The translations under genes and the position numbers were made by a program. This document shows, piece by piece, positions 15,109 through 24,410 of a stretch of DNA of 64,000 bases; position 1 is the stretch's first letter, and every line of letters begins with the position of its first letter. Location: contig CAJUBP010000003.1 of the NCBI GenBank assembly GCA_910584585.1, positions 1 through 64,000 of the forward strand. Direction: 5' to 3'. The notes under the pieces were generated by a model. That model saw only the letters and a list, made by a program, of their open reading frames with translations. It ran no database searches and had not been told where the DNA came from. Source of the stretch: an uncultured Lachnospiraceae bacterium. GTDB taxonomy: Bacteria > Bacillota > Clostridia > Lachnospirales > Lachnospiraceae.

Positions 15109-15405
15109 TTACTTGGGTAATTGAATTTTTGGATTTTTTTTAGCCGGACGGTACAAAATTATTTTCTTTCCGATGACCTGAACTACCTGTGATTTGGTGC
15201 GTTCCGCAATAATGTCCGCAAGTTCACTCGGATCATCGAAACAGTTTTTCAATACGGAAAGTTTAATTAACTCTCTTTTTTCCAGGGCTTCGCTGACCGC
15301 AGTTACAAGTTCCGGCGTCAGGCTTGCTTTTCCCACCTGAAAAATAGGGGTAATATTGCTGGCAAGGCTTTTTAAATAAGCGCGTTGTTTGCTTGTGATA
15401 GTCAT
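15109..15405 (-). CDS. yhbY: Ribosome assembly RNA-binding protein YhbY
   Basis: This 98-residue CRM-domain protein begins MTITSKQRAYLKSLA. The GxxG-like loop region reads IFQVGKASLT, with VSEALEKRELIKLSVL and VVQVIGKKIILYRP. I start at ATG 15405 behind AAAGGA rather than an in-frame codon at 15438. Located 12 bases before nadD and 43 bases after obg. Confidence 0.93.
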   Translation of the reverse strand: MTITSKQRAYLKSLASNITPIFQVGKASLTPELVTAVSEALEKRELIKLSVLKNCFDDPSELADIIAERTKSQVVQVIGKKIILYRPAKKNPKIQLPK

Positions 15406-15448
15406 AGTATATTCCTTTCTTGCAAAGGTTATTTGCAATCATCAGATT

Positions 15449-16735
15449 CTATTTGTAGTAGTCAAATTCCAGGCCATACATACGCACGGTATCCCCTTCT
15501 GAGATGCCTGCTTTCTCCAGTTCATCCAGAATCCCCTGATCCCGCAGGAATTTTTGGAAAAACAGGAATCCTTTTTCTGAGTCAATGTTGGTGTAGCCAA
15601 GCATTTTCTCAATCTTCGGCCCCTCTGCCACATAGACATTGTCCTCTTCATTGTATGTTACAAAAAAGGCTTCCTCCTGGAATGCCATTGTCTCCGGGAA
15701 AAATTCCTGCTCGTAAACCACAGGGGCGCTGTCAGTCTGTGCCAGAAGCTCATTGACATGGTATAATAATTCCTTTAACCCCTGGCCGCTGACTGCTGAT
15801 ATGGGAAATACCGGAATGCCCTGGGATTCAAATTCCTTTTTCAGCGCAGGCAGCGCGCTTTCTGCTTCATCGTAAATAGCGTCAATCTTATTCGCCGCAA
15901 TGACCTGAGGCTTCTTTAACAATTCCGGATTATAATGTTCCAATTCCCTGTTAATGGCATAGATATCTGCAATGGGATCTCTGCCCTCCACCGAAGCCGC
16001 GTCTACAATGTGAATCATGACTTTGGTGCGTTCAATGTGTTTTAAAAATGCGTGTCCCAGTCCTACGCCTGAAGAAGCGCCCTCAATCAGGCCTGGAATA
16101 TCTGCAATCACAAAGCCGCCCGCGTCTTTAAGATCCACCACGCCCAGGTTGGGGTTTAATGTGGTAAAATGATAATTTGCAATTTTAGGGCGGGCATTGG
16201 TGACCCGGGATAAAAGGGTGGATTTTCCCACGTTCGGGAATCCCACCAACCCCACATCCGCAATTACCTTTAGTTCCAGCCGGACTTCCAGTTCAATGCC
16301 TGGCTGGCCCGGCTGCGCGTATTTCGGCGCCTGCATGGTAGAAGTTGCGAAGTGCTGATTGCCCAGACCGCCTTTTCCGCCTTTTAAAATAATCTGCCTG
16401 GTATTTTCTCCTGACATGTCGGCAATTACCTTGTTGCTTTCCGCATCCCTGATAATAGTTCCGGCAGGGACTTTTACCACCAGGTCCTCGCCGTTTTTCC
16501 CATGGCAGTTGCGTTTCCTGCCGTCTTCTCCGTTTTCAGCCGCGTACTTTCTGCGGTGTCTGAAATCGCCCAGGGTATTTAAGCCTTCATCCACCTGAAA
16601 AATCAGGTTTCCGCCCCGGCCTCCGTCTCCTCCGTCCGGTCCGCCGTTGGGGACATATTTTTCACGGCGGAAGGAAACATGCCCGTCTCCGCCTTTGCCG
16701 GATTTTATAATAATTTTTGCGCTGTCTGCAAACAT
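15449..16735 (-). CDS. obg: GTPase Obg
   Basis: This 428-residue ribosome-assembly GTPase has the glycine-rich Obg fold (residues 1-158), the G domain with GFPNVGKST and DIPGLIEG, NKID, and a C-terminal OCT domain (YTNIDSEKGFLFFQKFLRDQGILDELEKAGI...VRMYGLEFDYYK). Canonical start MFADSAKI at 16735; upstream in-frame codons to 16774 are not needed. Confidence 0.97.
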   Translation of the reverse strand: MFADSAKIIIKSGKGGDGHVSFRREKYVPNGGPDGGDGGRGGNLIFQVDEGLNTLGDFRHRRKYAAENGEDGRKRNCHGKNGEDLVVKVPAGTIIRDAESNKVIADMSGENTRQIILKGGKGGLGNQHFATSTMQAPKYAQPGQPGIELEVRLELKVIADVGLVGFPNVGKSTLLSRVTNARPKIANYHFTTLNPNLGVVDLKDAGGFVIADIPGLIEGASSGVGLGHAFLKHIERTKVMIHIVDAASVEGRDPIADIYAINRELEHYNPELLKKPQVIAANKIDAIYDEAESALPALKKEFESQGIPVFPISAVSGQGLKELLYHVNELLAQTDSAPVVYEQEFFPETMAFQEEAFFVTYNEEDNVYVAEGPKIEKMLGYTNIDSEKGFLFFQKFLRDQGILDELEKAGISEGDTVRMYGLEFDYYK

Positions 16736-16842
16736 ATCTTCGCCTTTCTTATGATGCCATATTGCCTGGGACAAGAATAGACCCGGCTATACAGTCGAGT
16801 CTATCAATCTTACATGCAAATCTGTGATATGGACAGCATGCT

Positions 16843-17133
16843 CTATTCGTTGCTTGCTACTGGATATACGGAAGCCTGTTTCTTATTTCTTCCTTTTCTT
16901 TCGAATCTCAGAACACCGTCAACTAAAGCGAATAAGGTATCATCGCCGCCTCTTCCAACGTTTACTCCCGGATGAATCTTAGTTCCACGCTGTCTGTATA
17001 AAATGTTTCCAGCCTTTACAAACTGTCCGTCAGCTCTTTTCGCACCTAATCTCTTAGATTCGGAATCTCTTCCGTTCTTGGTAGATCCAACTCCTTTTTT
17101 ATGAGCGAAAAATTGAAGGTTCATATTCAACAT
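16843..17133 (-). CDS. rpmA: 50S ribosomal protein L27 with cleavable N-terminal extension
   Basis: This 96-residue L27 begins MLNMNLQFFAHKKGVGS. The residues before AHKKG are the Firmicutes extension (NLQFF) that the protease Prp removes in characterised species; prp is the next gene upstream. GSTKNGRDSESKRLG and the HPGVNVGRGGDDTLF core are intact. Confidence 0.97.
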   Translation of the reverse strand: MLNMNLQFFAHKKGVGSTKNGRDSESKRLGAKRADGQFVKAGNILYRQRGTKIHPGVNVGRGGDDTLFALVDGVLRFERKGRNKKQASVYPVASNE

Positions 17134-17136
17134 GTT

Positions 17137-17466
17137 CTACACCTCCTTAAATGTAAGCGTAACATAATCGGTTCCGTAGCTTTTCTGTATTCCCTGCAAT
17201 CCTAAGATCAGCGAACGAATCAGCAGCAAAGATTCCTGGGAATATCCTTTTTTCAGAGAAAAATCGATCAGACCGCTTTCTGCGTCGGTCACAATGTCAA
17301 ATTCATCTGATAAAAGCTTCTCTATGGAATTGACGGTATTGATCACCAGTGCGGAAACCGCGGCACAGACAATGTCTTCGCCGTCATCCGCATACTCTGC
17401 ATGTCCAATACAATGAAACGCTGTATATTCCTGTTCACTGTTTTGATAAACCGTTATTTTAATCAT
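17137..17466 (-). CDS. prp: Ribosomal-processing cysteine protease Prp
   Basis: This 109-residue protein has catalytic His22 in CIGHAEYADDGEDIVCAAVSAL and Cys34 in the same block. It sits between rplU and rpmA (three bases before rpmA) and should cleave the L27 extension after LQFF. Start ATG 17466. Confidence 0.95.
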   Translation of the reverse strand: MIKITVYQNSEQEYTAFHCIGHAEYADDGEDIVCAAVSALVINTVNSIEKLLSDEFDIVTDAESGLIDFSLKKGYSQESLLLIRSLILGLQGIQKSYGTDYVTLTFKEV

Positions 17467-17480
17467 AACAATTCATGCGA

Positions 17481-17786
17481 TTAGCCATTAATCTTCTCAA
17501 TTTTCACCTTGGTGAAAGACTGCCTGTGACCGTTCTTCTTATGGTAACCAGTTTTTCTCTTATACTTGTAAACGATGATTTTCTTACCTCTTCCGTTTGC
17601 TACAACGGAAGCTTCTACGGTTGCGTTGGCTGCGTCTGATCCAACTTTCAGGGAGCCGTCGCTTACTGCCAGAACGTCATCAAAAGTAACTTTCTCACCA
17701 GCTTCCAGACCAAGCTTTTCAATGGTAATGATATCGCCTTCGGATACTTTGTACTGTTTACCACCTGTTGCTATAATTGCGTACAT
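17481..17786 (-). CDS. rplU: 50S ribosomal protein L21
   Basis: This 101-residue L21 starts at MYAIIATGGKQYKV, with EKLGLEAGEKVTFDDVL and YKRKTGYHKKNGHRQSFTKVKIEKI. ATG 17786 follows AGGAGGTG. First gene of the L21-prp-L27 transcript; the L21 leader RNA precedes it. Confidence 0.97.
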   Translation of the reverse strand: MYAIIATGGKQYKVSEGDIITIEKLGLEAGEKVTFDDVLAVSDGSLKVGSDAANATVEASVVANGRGKKIIVYKYKRKTGYHKKNGHRQSFTKVKIEKING

Positions 17787-17795
17787 ATGGCACAC

Positions 17796-17868
17796 CTCCT
17801 ATTATCATTACTCGCCAGTTACGGCGCTGCTTACGCAGACTTTGGAACCTCACTGTGCGGCATACTCA
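17796..17868 (-). ncRNA. L21 leader (ribosomal protein autoregulatory RNA)
   Basis: The minus-strand leader between the promoter and rplU contains the characteristic GTCTGCGTAAGCAGCGCC followed by GTAACTGGC, resembling the conserved end of the Firmicutes L21 leader motif. Position (directly upstream of rplU) fits. Bounds are approximate. Confidence 0.65.
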
Positions 17869-17871
17869 TAG

Positions 17872-17900
17872 AGAATACCACAAAGACATCGATAAGTCAA
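17872..17900 (-). promoter_or_regulatory. Promoter of rplU-prp-rpmA
   Basis: TTGACT (17895-17900), spacer 17, TATTCT (17872-17877) on the minus strand. Confidence 0.75.
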
Positions 17901-17960
17901 TTACTTTTTGGAAAATTCCCATGATTTTATGCGCAAATACAATTGGAAAATCATTCATCA

Positions 17961-19163
17961 TTACAGGCGTACCTGCTCGGCCAGGGATTTTCTCACCTTT
18001 TTGCGGGTAAGCTCCACCAGATACAGTTTTGTCATGTCCACCACTTTGACCGGAACCGGATCGGCGCTGACGGCTCTGCCCAACGCCTGCATCAGCAGTT
18101 CTCTGGAATCGTCGGACTTCATATCAATAAAATCAATAATAATGATGCCGGAAAGGTTCCGAAGCCGGAGCTGCCGGGCGATTTCTTCCGCCGCTTCTAA
18201 GTTAATCTTAAGATAATGTTCCTGCACCTGCTTTTTGGAAACGCTTTTTCCTGAATTCACGTCAATGACAGTCAGCGCTTCCGTGGGCTGAATGACCAGA
18301 TAGCCTCCCGACTTTAACCATACCTTTTCTAAAAGCGCTTCTTTCAGATGATGTTCCAGACGGTAAAGGCTCTTTAAAGTGATCCCCGGATCTTCATAAA
18401 AGGTAAGCTTCTTAAGATCCTCAGGCTGAGCCGCTTTCAGATATTCTTGCGCCTTTTCAAACAGTTCCGGGTCGTCTGTGAGAATGGAGGTAAGCCAGGA
18501 CTGGCTGACATTCTGGAGCATGTGAAGGTATTCCGGCGTACTTTCTTTTAAGCAGGAAAATACTGTGCGGTAAGGGGCTGTATTTTGAAGATTTCTATAT
18601 TCCTGCTTTAACTTTTCGTATTCTTCCAGAATTTCTTCCTTTGAGGCGGAAACTGCGTTGGTGCGCGCGATCAAGCCAAAATCTTCAAATGTATCAAAAT
18701 TCAAATGTTCCTTTAATTCTTTTCTCTTTTCTTCTTCTATTTTTCTGGAAATCCCCAGCCGTTTGTTTTCGCTGGTCAGCACCAGGTATTTTCCTGAAAA
18801 GTTTAAGTTAGTGGTAACCTTCGGAGGCTTGGATTTGCTGCTCTCCTGAACCACCTGAACTACAACCTCATCTCCCTGAACCATATTGGGGCTGTTGATT
18901 TTCTTTACGAACAGGGGCTGCTTCATTTCATCTAAAGGATAATAGCAGGGCAGTCCCGGGGCAATCTCGATAAAGGCGGCGTTTATATTTTTCACTATGT
19001 TTTTCACTCTTCCCACATAGATATTTCCCAGGATGCTTTTCTGTTCTGTCGGCTCTAGGGTTATTTCCAGCATTTTTTTATCCTGATAAAGAGCGGCGGC
19101 AATGTATTCTTTTTGGTTTTGATTTAATTTAGTTATCAATAATGTATTGTTCACAAAAATCAC
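17961..19163 (-). CDS. rng: Ribonuclease E/G family protein
   Basis: This 400-residue Rng-like endoribonuclease has an S1-like domain in residues 40-125 (NIYVGRVKNIVKNINAAFIEI), the RNase H-like/5' sensor part in the middle, and the catalytic DNase I-like region TVIDVNSGKS and IIIIDFIDMKS, whose Asp residues bind Mg2+. The long C-terminal domain of RNase E is absent; the Zn-link Cys pair of RNase E/G is not evident. It overlaps the upstream DUF2344 gene by four bases. Confidence 0.93.
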   Translation of the reverse strand: MIFVNNTLLITKLNQNQKEYIAAALYQDKKMLEITLEPTEQKSILGNIYVGRVKNIVKNINAAFIEIAPGLPCYYPLDEMKQPLFVKKINSPNMVQGDEVVVQVVQESSKSKPPKVTTNLNFSGKYLVLTSENKRLGISRKIEEEKRKELKEHLNFDTFEDFGLIARTNAVSASKEEILEEYEKLKQEYRNLQNTAPYRTVFSCLKESTPEYLHMLQNVSQSWLTSILTDDPELFEKAQEYLKAAQPEDLKKLTFYEDPGITLKSLYRLEHHLKEALLEKVWLKSGGYLVIQPTEALTVIDVNSGKSVSKKQVQEHYLKINLEAAEEIARQLRLRNLSGIIIIDFIDMKSDDSRELLMQALGRAVSADPVPVKVVDMTKLYLVELTRKKVRKSLAEQVRL

Positions 19164-19999
19164 CTGATATCTTTTCCCAACTGCCCCAAAGGCAGAAACT
19201 CCGGAAAAGTTTTCCCTTGAGCTGCAAAAGATTTTTTTAATTGCTTTAACTGGTTTTGGTAACTTTTTCGTTCTTGTTCCCCTTTTACCGGAATCTCATC
19301 TGATTTGGCATAAACCTCCAGACGATGCACCTGATATTTCATGGGATTGTATTCTATCTTGCAGAACCTGCAGAAGTCTTCCAGTACAAGTTCCGGTTTC
19401 ACATTATCGCTGCTTCCGGCAGAAACCTTTAAGAACAGGCCGTATTCCGGTAAGGGGCCGTCCTTTAAGGTGAAGTCCTTGAAGTTCAACCCTTTCATCT
19501 CATAGATGAGGTCCTTCAAGTTCATCTCCAACTGACTTTTTTTGGTCTGTTTGGTGATGAGTATTTCCGGCTGCATTTCATAATAGCGCGATACCTGACG
19601 AGAAAGTTCCGGCAACGAATGAAACTCAGATTCATATCCCGGCTTTACATAGATAAGGTAATCAGCGGCGGCCACCAGGGACATGGAAGGCTTGGCTGTG
19701 TCCGGAAGCCTTCGGTATTCCAGTATGGAGACGCCTTCCACCATCACCCGGTTTAATGCGTCTATGGATTCCCGGCTGGACATGGAAGCGTTTACTTCAA
19801 TATCAAAGTATTCGCCGTCACTGGTGACGCCCAGTCCCAGAGGCGCGGCAAAGGACATAATCTGATGGGGACTGTAGCCTTCGGAATATGCAATGTCAAT
19901 TCCGGCCCGGCGGATTGCTTTCTGAAAATACCGCATCATATCCAGGTGCCCGATGAATTTCATTACGCCGTATTTCTGAAATTTAATTCTGATGTTCAA
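19160..19999 (-). CDS. TIGR03936 / DUF2344 radical SAM-linked protein
   Basis: This roughly 279-residue protein belongs to the DUF2344 family, found fused to or next to TIGR03960 radical SAM proteins. Typical motifs are IRIKFQKYGVMKFIGHLDMMRYFQKAIRRAGIDIAYS and YSPHQIMSFAAPLGLG. I start at TTG 19999 behind GGAGG, which lies inside the 3' end of the radical SAM gene (overlap about 17 bases). Function unproven; always paired with its upstream partner. Confidence 0.88.
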   Translation of the reverse strand: MNIRIKFQKYGVMKFIGHLDMMRYFQKAIRRAGIDIAYSEGYSPHQIMSFAAPLGLGVTSDGEYFDIEVNASMSSRESIDALNRVMVEGVSILEYRRLPDTAKPSMSLVAAADYLIYVKPGYESEFHSLPELSRQVSRYYEMQPEILITKQTKKSQLEMNLKDLIYEMKGLNFKDFTLKDGPLPEYGLFLKVSAGSSDNVKPELVLEDFCRFCKIEYNPMKYQVHRLEVYAKSDEIPVKGEQERKSYQNQLKQLKKSFAAQGKTFPEFLPLGQLGKDIR

Positions 20000-21845
20000 A
20001 ACAAACGCCTCCTCCAAATGTTGCGGCGCCGCATCCATTGCATCGCTGCCTGCAATTTAAAGTAACTTCCCCTTTTTGAGCCTGGTTCCATTCGCGGATC
20101 AGAAATTCTCTGGAAACGCCGCAGTCGATAAAGTCCCAGGGCAGGATTTCTTCTGTGCTTCTTTGGCGCAGATTATAAAAATCAATGGAAATTCCGCATT
20201 CTTCAAAGGCTTCCATCCATTTTTGATTGTCAAATGATTCTGTCCAGGCGTCAAAAAGGCATCCCTTCTGGTAGGCTTTTACCAAAACCTGTCCCACTCT
20301 TCTGTCCCCTCTGGCAAATACCCCTTCCAAGACCGTAACGTCAGCTTCATGCCAGTTAAACTTTAAGCTCTTGCGGTTTAGCTGTTCCTTCATCTCTTCA
20401 TTGACAGTTCTGGCTCTTTTCAGATATTCTTCCTTCGGATACATGGAGGCCCACTGAAAAGGAGTAAAGGGCTTTGGCACGAAAAAGGATGCGCTGATGG
20501 TGATTTGGCACTTTCCATTGCGTCTGTCCTTGGGAATTTCATAGTATCGGCGGGCAATTCTGTCCGCGAGCCTTGGAATTTCTTTCTGATCTTCTTCTGT
20601 TTCGGTGGGCAGCCCTAACATAAAGTAGAGCTTTACCTTCTGCCATCCGCCTTCAAAGGCCAGCCCTGCGCCCTTTAAGATGTCCTCTTCGGTCAGTCCT
20701 TTATTGATGACGTCCCGAAGACGCTGGGAGCCTGCCTCTGGCGCGAAGGTCAGGCTGCTCTTGCGGATGTCCTGGACCTTTTTCATGGCTTCTAAGGAAA
20801 ATGCGTCAATTCTAAGGGAGGGGAGAGAAATATTTACCCCCTGTTCCTTGGATTCTATCAGGAAGTTCAAAAGTTCCGGAAGGCTGCTGTAATCGCTGGA
20901 ACTTAAAGAGCTTAAAGAAATTTCTTCATGTCCGGTGCTGCGAAGCATTTCATCGGCGCAGTCCTTTAACATCTTAAGGTTCCGTTCCCGGGTGGGCCGG
21001 TAAATCATGCCGGCCTGACAGAACCTGCAGCCCCGGATGCAGCCCCGCTGAATTTCCAGAACCACCCGATCCTGGGTCGCTTTGAGGAAGGGAACCAGAG
21101 GCCGGCGGGGATAAAAGGTATCGCTGAGATCCATCTGAATTTCTTTTTTAATTACAGCGGGAACATCTTCATATTTCGGTTCAAAGGAAGCAATGGTTCC
21201 ATCCTCCCCATAGGTCACTTCATAGAGTGAAGGCACATAGATGCCTGGTATTTTGCATGCCCGGCGCAGAAATTCCGCTCTGGAGCAGTCTTCTTCCCTG
21301 GCTGACTTGTACAAATCAAACAATTCATAATAGCGGGTTTCTCCCTCCCCGATGTAGAACAGGTCAAAGAATTCCGCCAGAGGTTCCGGATTATAGGTAC
21401 AGGGGCCGCCGCCAATCACCAGGGGATGCTCCCAGGCGCGCTCTTTGGCCATCAGGGGAATCTGGCTTAAATCCAGAATCTGCAGAATATTGGTATAGCA
21501 CATTTCATACTGTATGGTAATGCCCAGAAAATCCATGCCTTTCACCGGAGACTGATTTTCCAGGGTAAACAGCGGGATTTGCCGCTCTTTCATAATCTGA
21601 TGCAGGTCGCTCCAGGGAGAATATACCCGTTCACAGCAGACGTCTTCCCGCTGATTAAACATATCATACAGAATCTGGATCCCCAGATGGGACATGCCGA
21701 TTTCATAGACGTCCGGAAAGCACAGGGCGAAACGGATATCCGCCTTTTCAGGGTCTTTCATGACACTGTTGACTTCATTCCCGATATACCTGGCCGGCTT
21801 CTCTATTTTTAGTAATATTTCATCATTTAATGCAAGTTTTCTCAT
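19983..21845 (-). CDS. TIGR03960 B12-binding/radical SAM family protein
   Basis: This 620-residue protein has a cobalamin-binding-like N-terminal domain (FALCFPDVYEIGMSHLGIQ, VIGGGPCTYNPEPLAEFFD), then the radical SAM core with the CxxxCxxC cluster site in RGCIRGCRFCQAG, and a C-terminal Cys-rich end (CRQRCNGCGAATFGGG). First gene of the transcript that continues through DUF2344 and rng. Substrate unknown; a tRNA or RNA role has been suspected from its ribosomal neighbours, which is inference. Confidence 0.92.
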   Translation of the reverse strand: MRKLALNDEILLKIEKPARYIGNEVNSVMKDPEKADIRFALCFPDVYEIGMSHLGIQILYDMFNQREDVCCERVYSPWSDLHQIMKERQIPLFTLENQSPVKGMDFLGITIQYEMCYTNILQILDLSQIPLMAKERAWEHPLVIGGGPCTYNPEPLAEFFDLFYIGEGETRYYELFDLYKSAREEDCSRAEFLRRACKIPGIYVPSLYEVTYGEDGTIASFEPKYEDVPAVIKKEIQMDLSDTFYPRRPLVPFLKATQDRVVLEIQRGCIRGCRFCQAGMIYRPTRERNLKMLKDCADEMLRSTGHEEISLSSLSSSDYSSLPELLNFLIESKEQGVNISLPSLRIDAFSLEAMKKVQDIRKSSLTFAPEAGSQRLRDVINKGLTEEDILKGAGLAFEGGWQKVKLYFMLGLPTETEEDQKEIPRLADRIARRYYEIPKDRRNGKCQITISASFFVPKPFTPFQWASMYPKEEYLKRARTVNEEMKEQLNRKSLKFNWHEADVTVLEGVFARGDRRVGQVLVKAYQKGCLFDAWTESFDNQKWMEAFEECGISIDFYNLRQRSTEEILPWDFIDCGVSREFLIREWNQAQKGEVTLNCRQRCNGCGAATFGGGVCFEHQN

Positions 21846-21911
21846 AGAATTCCTTTCTGATTTGACACTGCATGACCGTTTTTTATGCGATTGATAGGAG
21901 CAATCTACACT

Positions 21912-21940
21912 ATTATATACATTTTATGAGAGAACTTCAA
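21912..21940 (-). promoter_or_regulatory. Promoter of radical SAM-DUF2344-rng operon
   Basis: Minus strand TTGAAG (21935-21940), spacer 17, TATAAT (21912-21917). Confidence 0.65.
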
Positions 21941-21953
21941 GCAAATATCTTTG

Positions 21954-22562
21954 TCAAACGGAATCATTTCTCTTTATCGCTGTCAGGAGGATCTGAGCGC
22001 ATTCTTCCGTCGGGATAAAGGACGTGTTTAGCTGCAAATCATAAATACTGCGATCTGTCCAATCCTTCTGGCTCCAAAAGCGAAAATAATTTTTCCGGTC
22101 TTTGTCTTTTTTCTGCATCAGGTATTTTGCGTCTGAAGCGGAAACCTTTTCTGTGTTGACGATGCGCTCGATCCTTTTATTGATGTCGGAGGAATAGACA
22201 AATGTTTTCAGGACGCGGGGATTTTTCTCCAGGATCACTGCGGAACATCTGCCGATAAAAACGGCCGGACCCTGCACCTCAATTTTAATTATTGTTTGTC
22301 TGAGAGTTTCAAACAACTCATATACTGTATTCTTCCGATTGTACGCATAATCAGAAAAAGCGGCGATGTCATACAAAAAACTTCCTGTGCGCTGTTCGTC
22401 ATAAGATTTCAGCAGACCGGCAGATACGTCCTGGGCCTCTGACGCCTGAATCAGCAGTTCACTGTCATAATAGGGGATTCCGGCCAGTTTTGCGACCTGC
22501 ATACCGATCTCCCGGCCGCCGCTTCCAAATTCTCTCTCTATTGCTAAAGATTTCATCATCAT
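21954..22562 (-). CDS. Cytidylate kinase-like family protein (ABC operon)
   Basis: This 202-residue paralogue of the protein at 9462 shares IEREFGSGGREIGMQVAK, YYDSELLIQASEAQ, VFIGRCSAVIL and KKDKDRKNYFRFWSQKDW. It is the last gene of the exporter operon, 26 bases after the second ABC gene. Start within ATGATGATG at 22562, behind AAAGGAG. Why a kinase-like protein is cotranscribed with an exporter is unclear; modification of a nucleotide-like or small molecule is only a guess. Confidence 0.85.
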   Translation of the reverse strand: MMMKSLAIEREFGSGGREIGMQVAKLAGIPYYDSELLIQASEAQDVSAGLLKSYDEQRTGSFLYDIAAFSDYAYNRKNTVYELFETLRQTIIKIEVQGPAVFIGRCSAVILEKNPRVLKTFVYSSDINKRIERIVNTEKVSASDAKYLMQKKDKDRKNYFRFWSQKDWTDRSIYDLQLNTSFIPTEECAQILLTAIKRNDSV

Positions 22563-22588
22563 ACTCCTTTCCGCTACGTTGTTAATTG

Positions 22589-24394
22589 CTAAGATGCTTT
22601 TTCAAACTGACTGTTGTACAGATCCGCATAAAATCCGTTCTGTGCCAACAGCTCTTCATGTGTGCCCTGCTCAATAATGTCGCCCTCCTTCATAACAAGA
22701 ATCAGGTCGGCGTTCCGGATCGTGGAAAGCCGGTGGGCGATCACGAAGCTTGTTCTGTGCTCTGTAAGAGTATCCATTGCTTTTTGCGTCATCTGTTCGG
22801 TCCGCGTATCCACGGAACTGGTGGCCTCGTCTAAGATCATCATAGGACTGTTCTTCACCATAGCGCGGGCAATGGTAAAGAGCTGCTTCTGCCCGGCGGA
22901 AATCACCACATTTTCTCCAAGAACCGTATCAAACCCCTTTGGCAATGTTTCTATAAAGTGATAGATCCCACAGGCCCGGCATGCCTTTTCCAATTCTTCA
23001 TCCGTTACGCCGCGCTTGTTATAAGCAAGATTTTCACGCACCGTTCCGTCAAAGAGCCAGGTATCCTGCAATACCATGCCAAAGAGGTCGTGGATATTCT
23101 CTCTGGTCAAGTCTGCCGTTGAAATGCCGTCAATGCGGATGTCTCCGCCTATTAAGTCAAAGAACCGCATCAGCAGGTTCACCATTGTGGTTTTACCAGC
23201 CCCTGTAGGCCCCACGATGGCGACTTTCTGCCCGGGCTTCACATGGGCGGAAAAATCTTTGATGATGATCTTATCCGGGCTGTCGGGATAACTGAAACGT
23301 ACATGGTCAAAATCCACCTGGCCCCGGACATCTGTCAGGCGTTCCGTTTTGTGGCTTTCATCCGGAAGCTCTTCTTCCTGCAAAAAGTCAAATACCCGGT
23401 CACCGGAAGCGGCGGCCGTCTGCATCTGCGTCATCCCCTGGGCCAGTGTGCTTAAGGGGGAAGTAAACAGCCGTACATACATAATGAATGCCGTGATCAC
23501 GCCGAAGGTAATCTGTCCGTCCATAACCAATGCCGCTCCCAGGACACACACCGCCACATAGCCCAGGTTCCCGATCACATTCATTAACGGCTGCATAACG
23601 CCGGACAAAAACTGGCTTTTTCTGTTTGCGTCATAAAGAGCCCGGTTCATATCCGCAAATATATGTTTTACTTTTTCATTTGCCCGGGAGATCCGCACCA
23701 CATCATGCCCGGAATATATTTCCTCCACGTAGCCGTTGAGCCGGCCAAGGCTTTGCTGACGGGCGACAAAATATTTCTGGGACCTGGACATGATGACCGC
23801 CATAACTGCAAATCCGATGCATGTAATTCCAATCGCGGCCACCGCCATACGCCACTCTGTTACAAGCATCATAATCAGGCAGCCCACAAACTGCGCGATT
23901 GCACTGATCATAGAGGGCAGGCTGTTAGACAGAGCCTGCTGAAGCGTGCTGACATCATTGGTTACACGGCTCAAAATATCCCCATGGGAAATATTTCCAA
24001 AGCATTTCATAGGCACTTTATTAATTTTCTCGGAAAGATCCCGCCGCATTTTCTTTGACAGATCAAGGGTAACGGTAGCCATAATATAATGCTCAATGTA
24101 GGTGCATACTCCGCTGAGCAGATAAATCCCCAGCAAAACGACGCCAACCTTCGATATTGCCGAAAGATCTATGCCTGTCATCAGTCCATCCGAGATCAGG
24201 TCTGTGATCCGGCTGAGCTGGTTCGGTCCTATAATTGTCAATACGGCGCCGGCAACAGCCAGAAACATTGCTGCTATCATCGGAATTTTCAGCTTTGATG
24301 AATAAGAAAGCAGTTCCTTAAGGACACCCCTGATCCCGCGCCTGCTCTTTTCCGGAGCGCCCATTCCCCGCCCCATCATTCGGTTTCCATTCAT
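22589..24394 (-). CDS. ABC exporter half-transporter, canonical ATPase subunit
   Basis: This 601-residue protein has six transmembrane segments (residues 35-320) and an ATPase domain with Walker A GPTGAGKTT, signature SAGQKQ, and Walker B MILDEATSSVD with the catalytic Glu. I start at ATG 24394 behind AAAGGAGGT, 16 bases after the upstream ABC gene. Together with the partner at 24411-26171, whose catalytic Glu is Asp, it forms a typical asymmetric heterodimeric multidrug-type exporter. Confidence 0.93.
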   Translation of the reverse strand: MNGNRMMGRGMGAPEKSRRGIRGVLKELLSYSSKLKIPMIAAMFLAVAGAVLTIIGPNQLSRITDLISDGLMTGIDLSAISKVGVVLLGIYLLSGVCTYIEHYIMATVTLDLSKKMRRDLSEKINKVPMKCFGNISHGDILSRVTNDVSTLQQALSNSLPSMISAIAQFVGCLIMMLVTEWRMAVAAIGITCIGFAVMAVIMSRSQKYFVARQQSLGRLNGYVEEIYSGHDVVRISRANEKVKHIFADMNRALYDANRKSQFLSGVMQPLMNVIGNLGYVAVCVLGAALVMDGQITFGVITAFIMYVRLFTSPLSTLAQGMTQMQTAAASGDRVFDFLQEEELPDESHKTERLTDVRGQVDFDHVRFSYPDSPDKIIIKDFSAHVKPGQKVAIVGPTGAGKTTMVNLLMRFFDLIGGDIRIDGISTADLTRENIHDLFGMVLQDTWLFDGTVRENLAYNKRGVTDEELEKACRACGIYHFIETLPKGFDTVLGENVVISAGQKQLFTIARAMVKNSPMMILDEATSSVDTRTEQMTQKAMDTLTEHRTSFVIAHRLSTIRNADLILVMKEGDIIEQGTHEELLAQNGFYADLYNSQFEKAS

Positions 24395-24410
24395 GTTCCA
24401 CGTACCTCCT

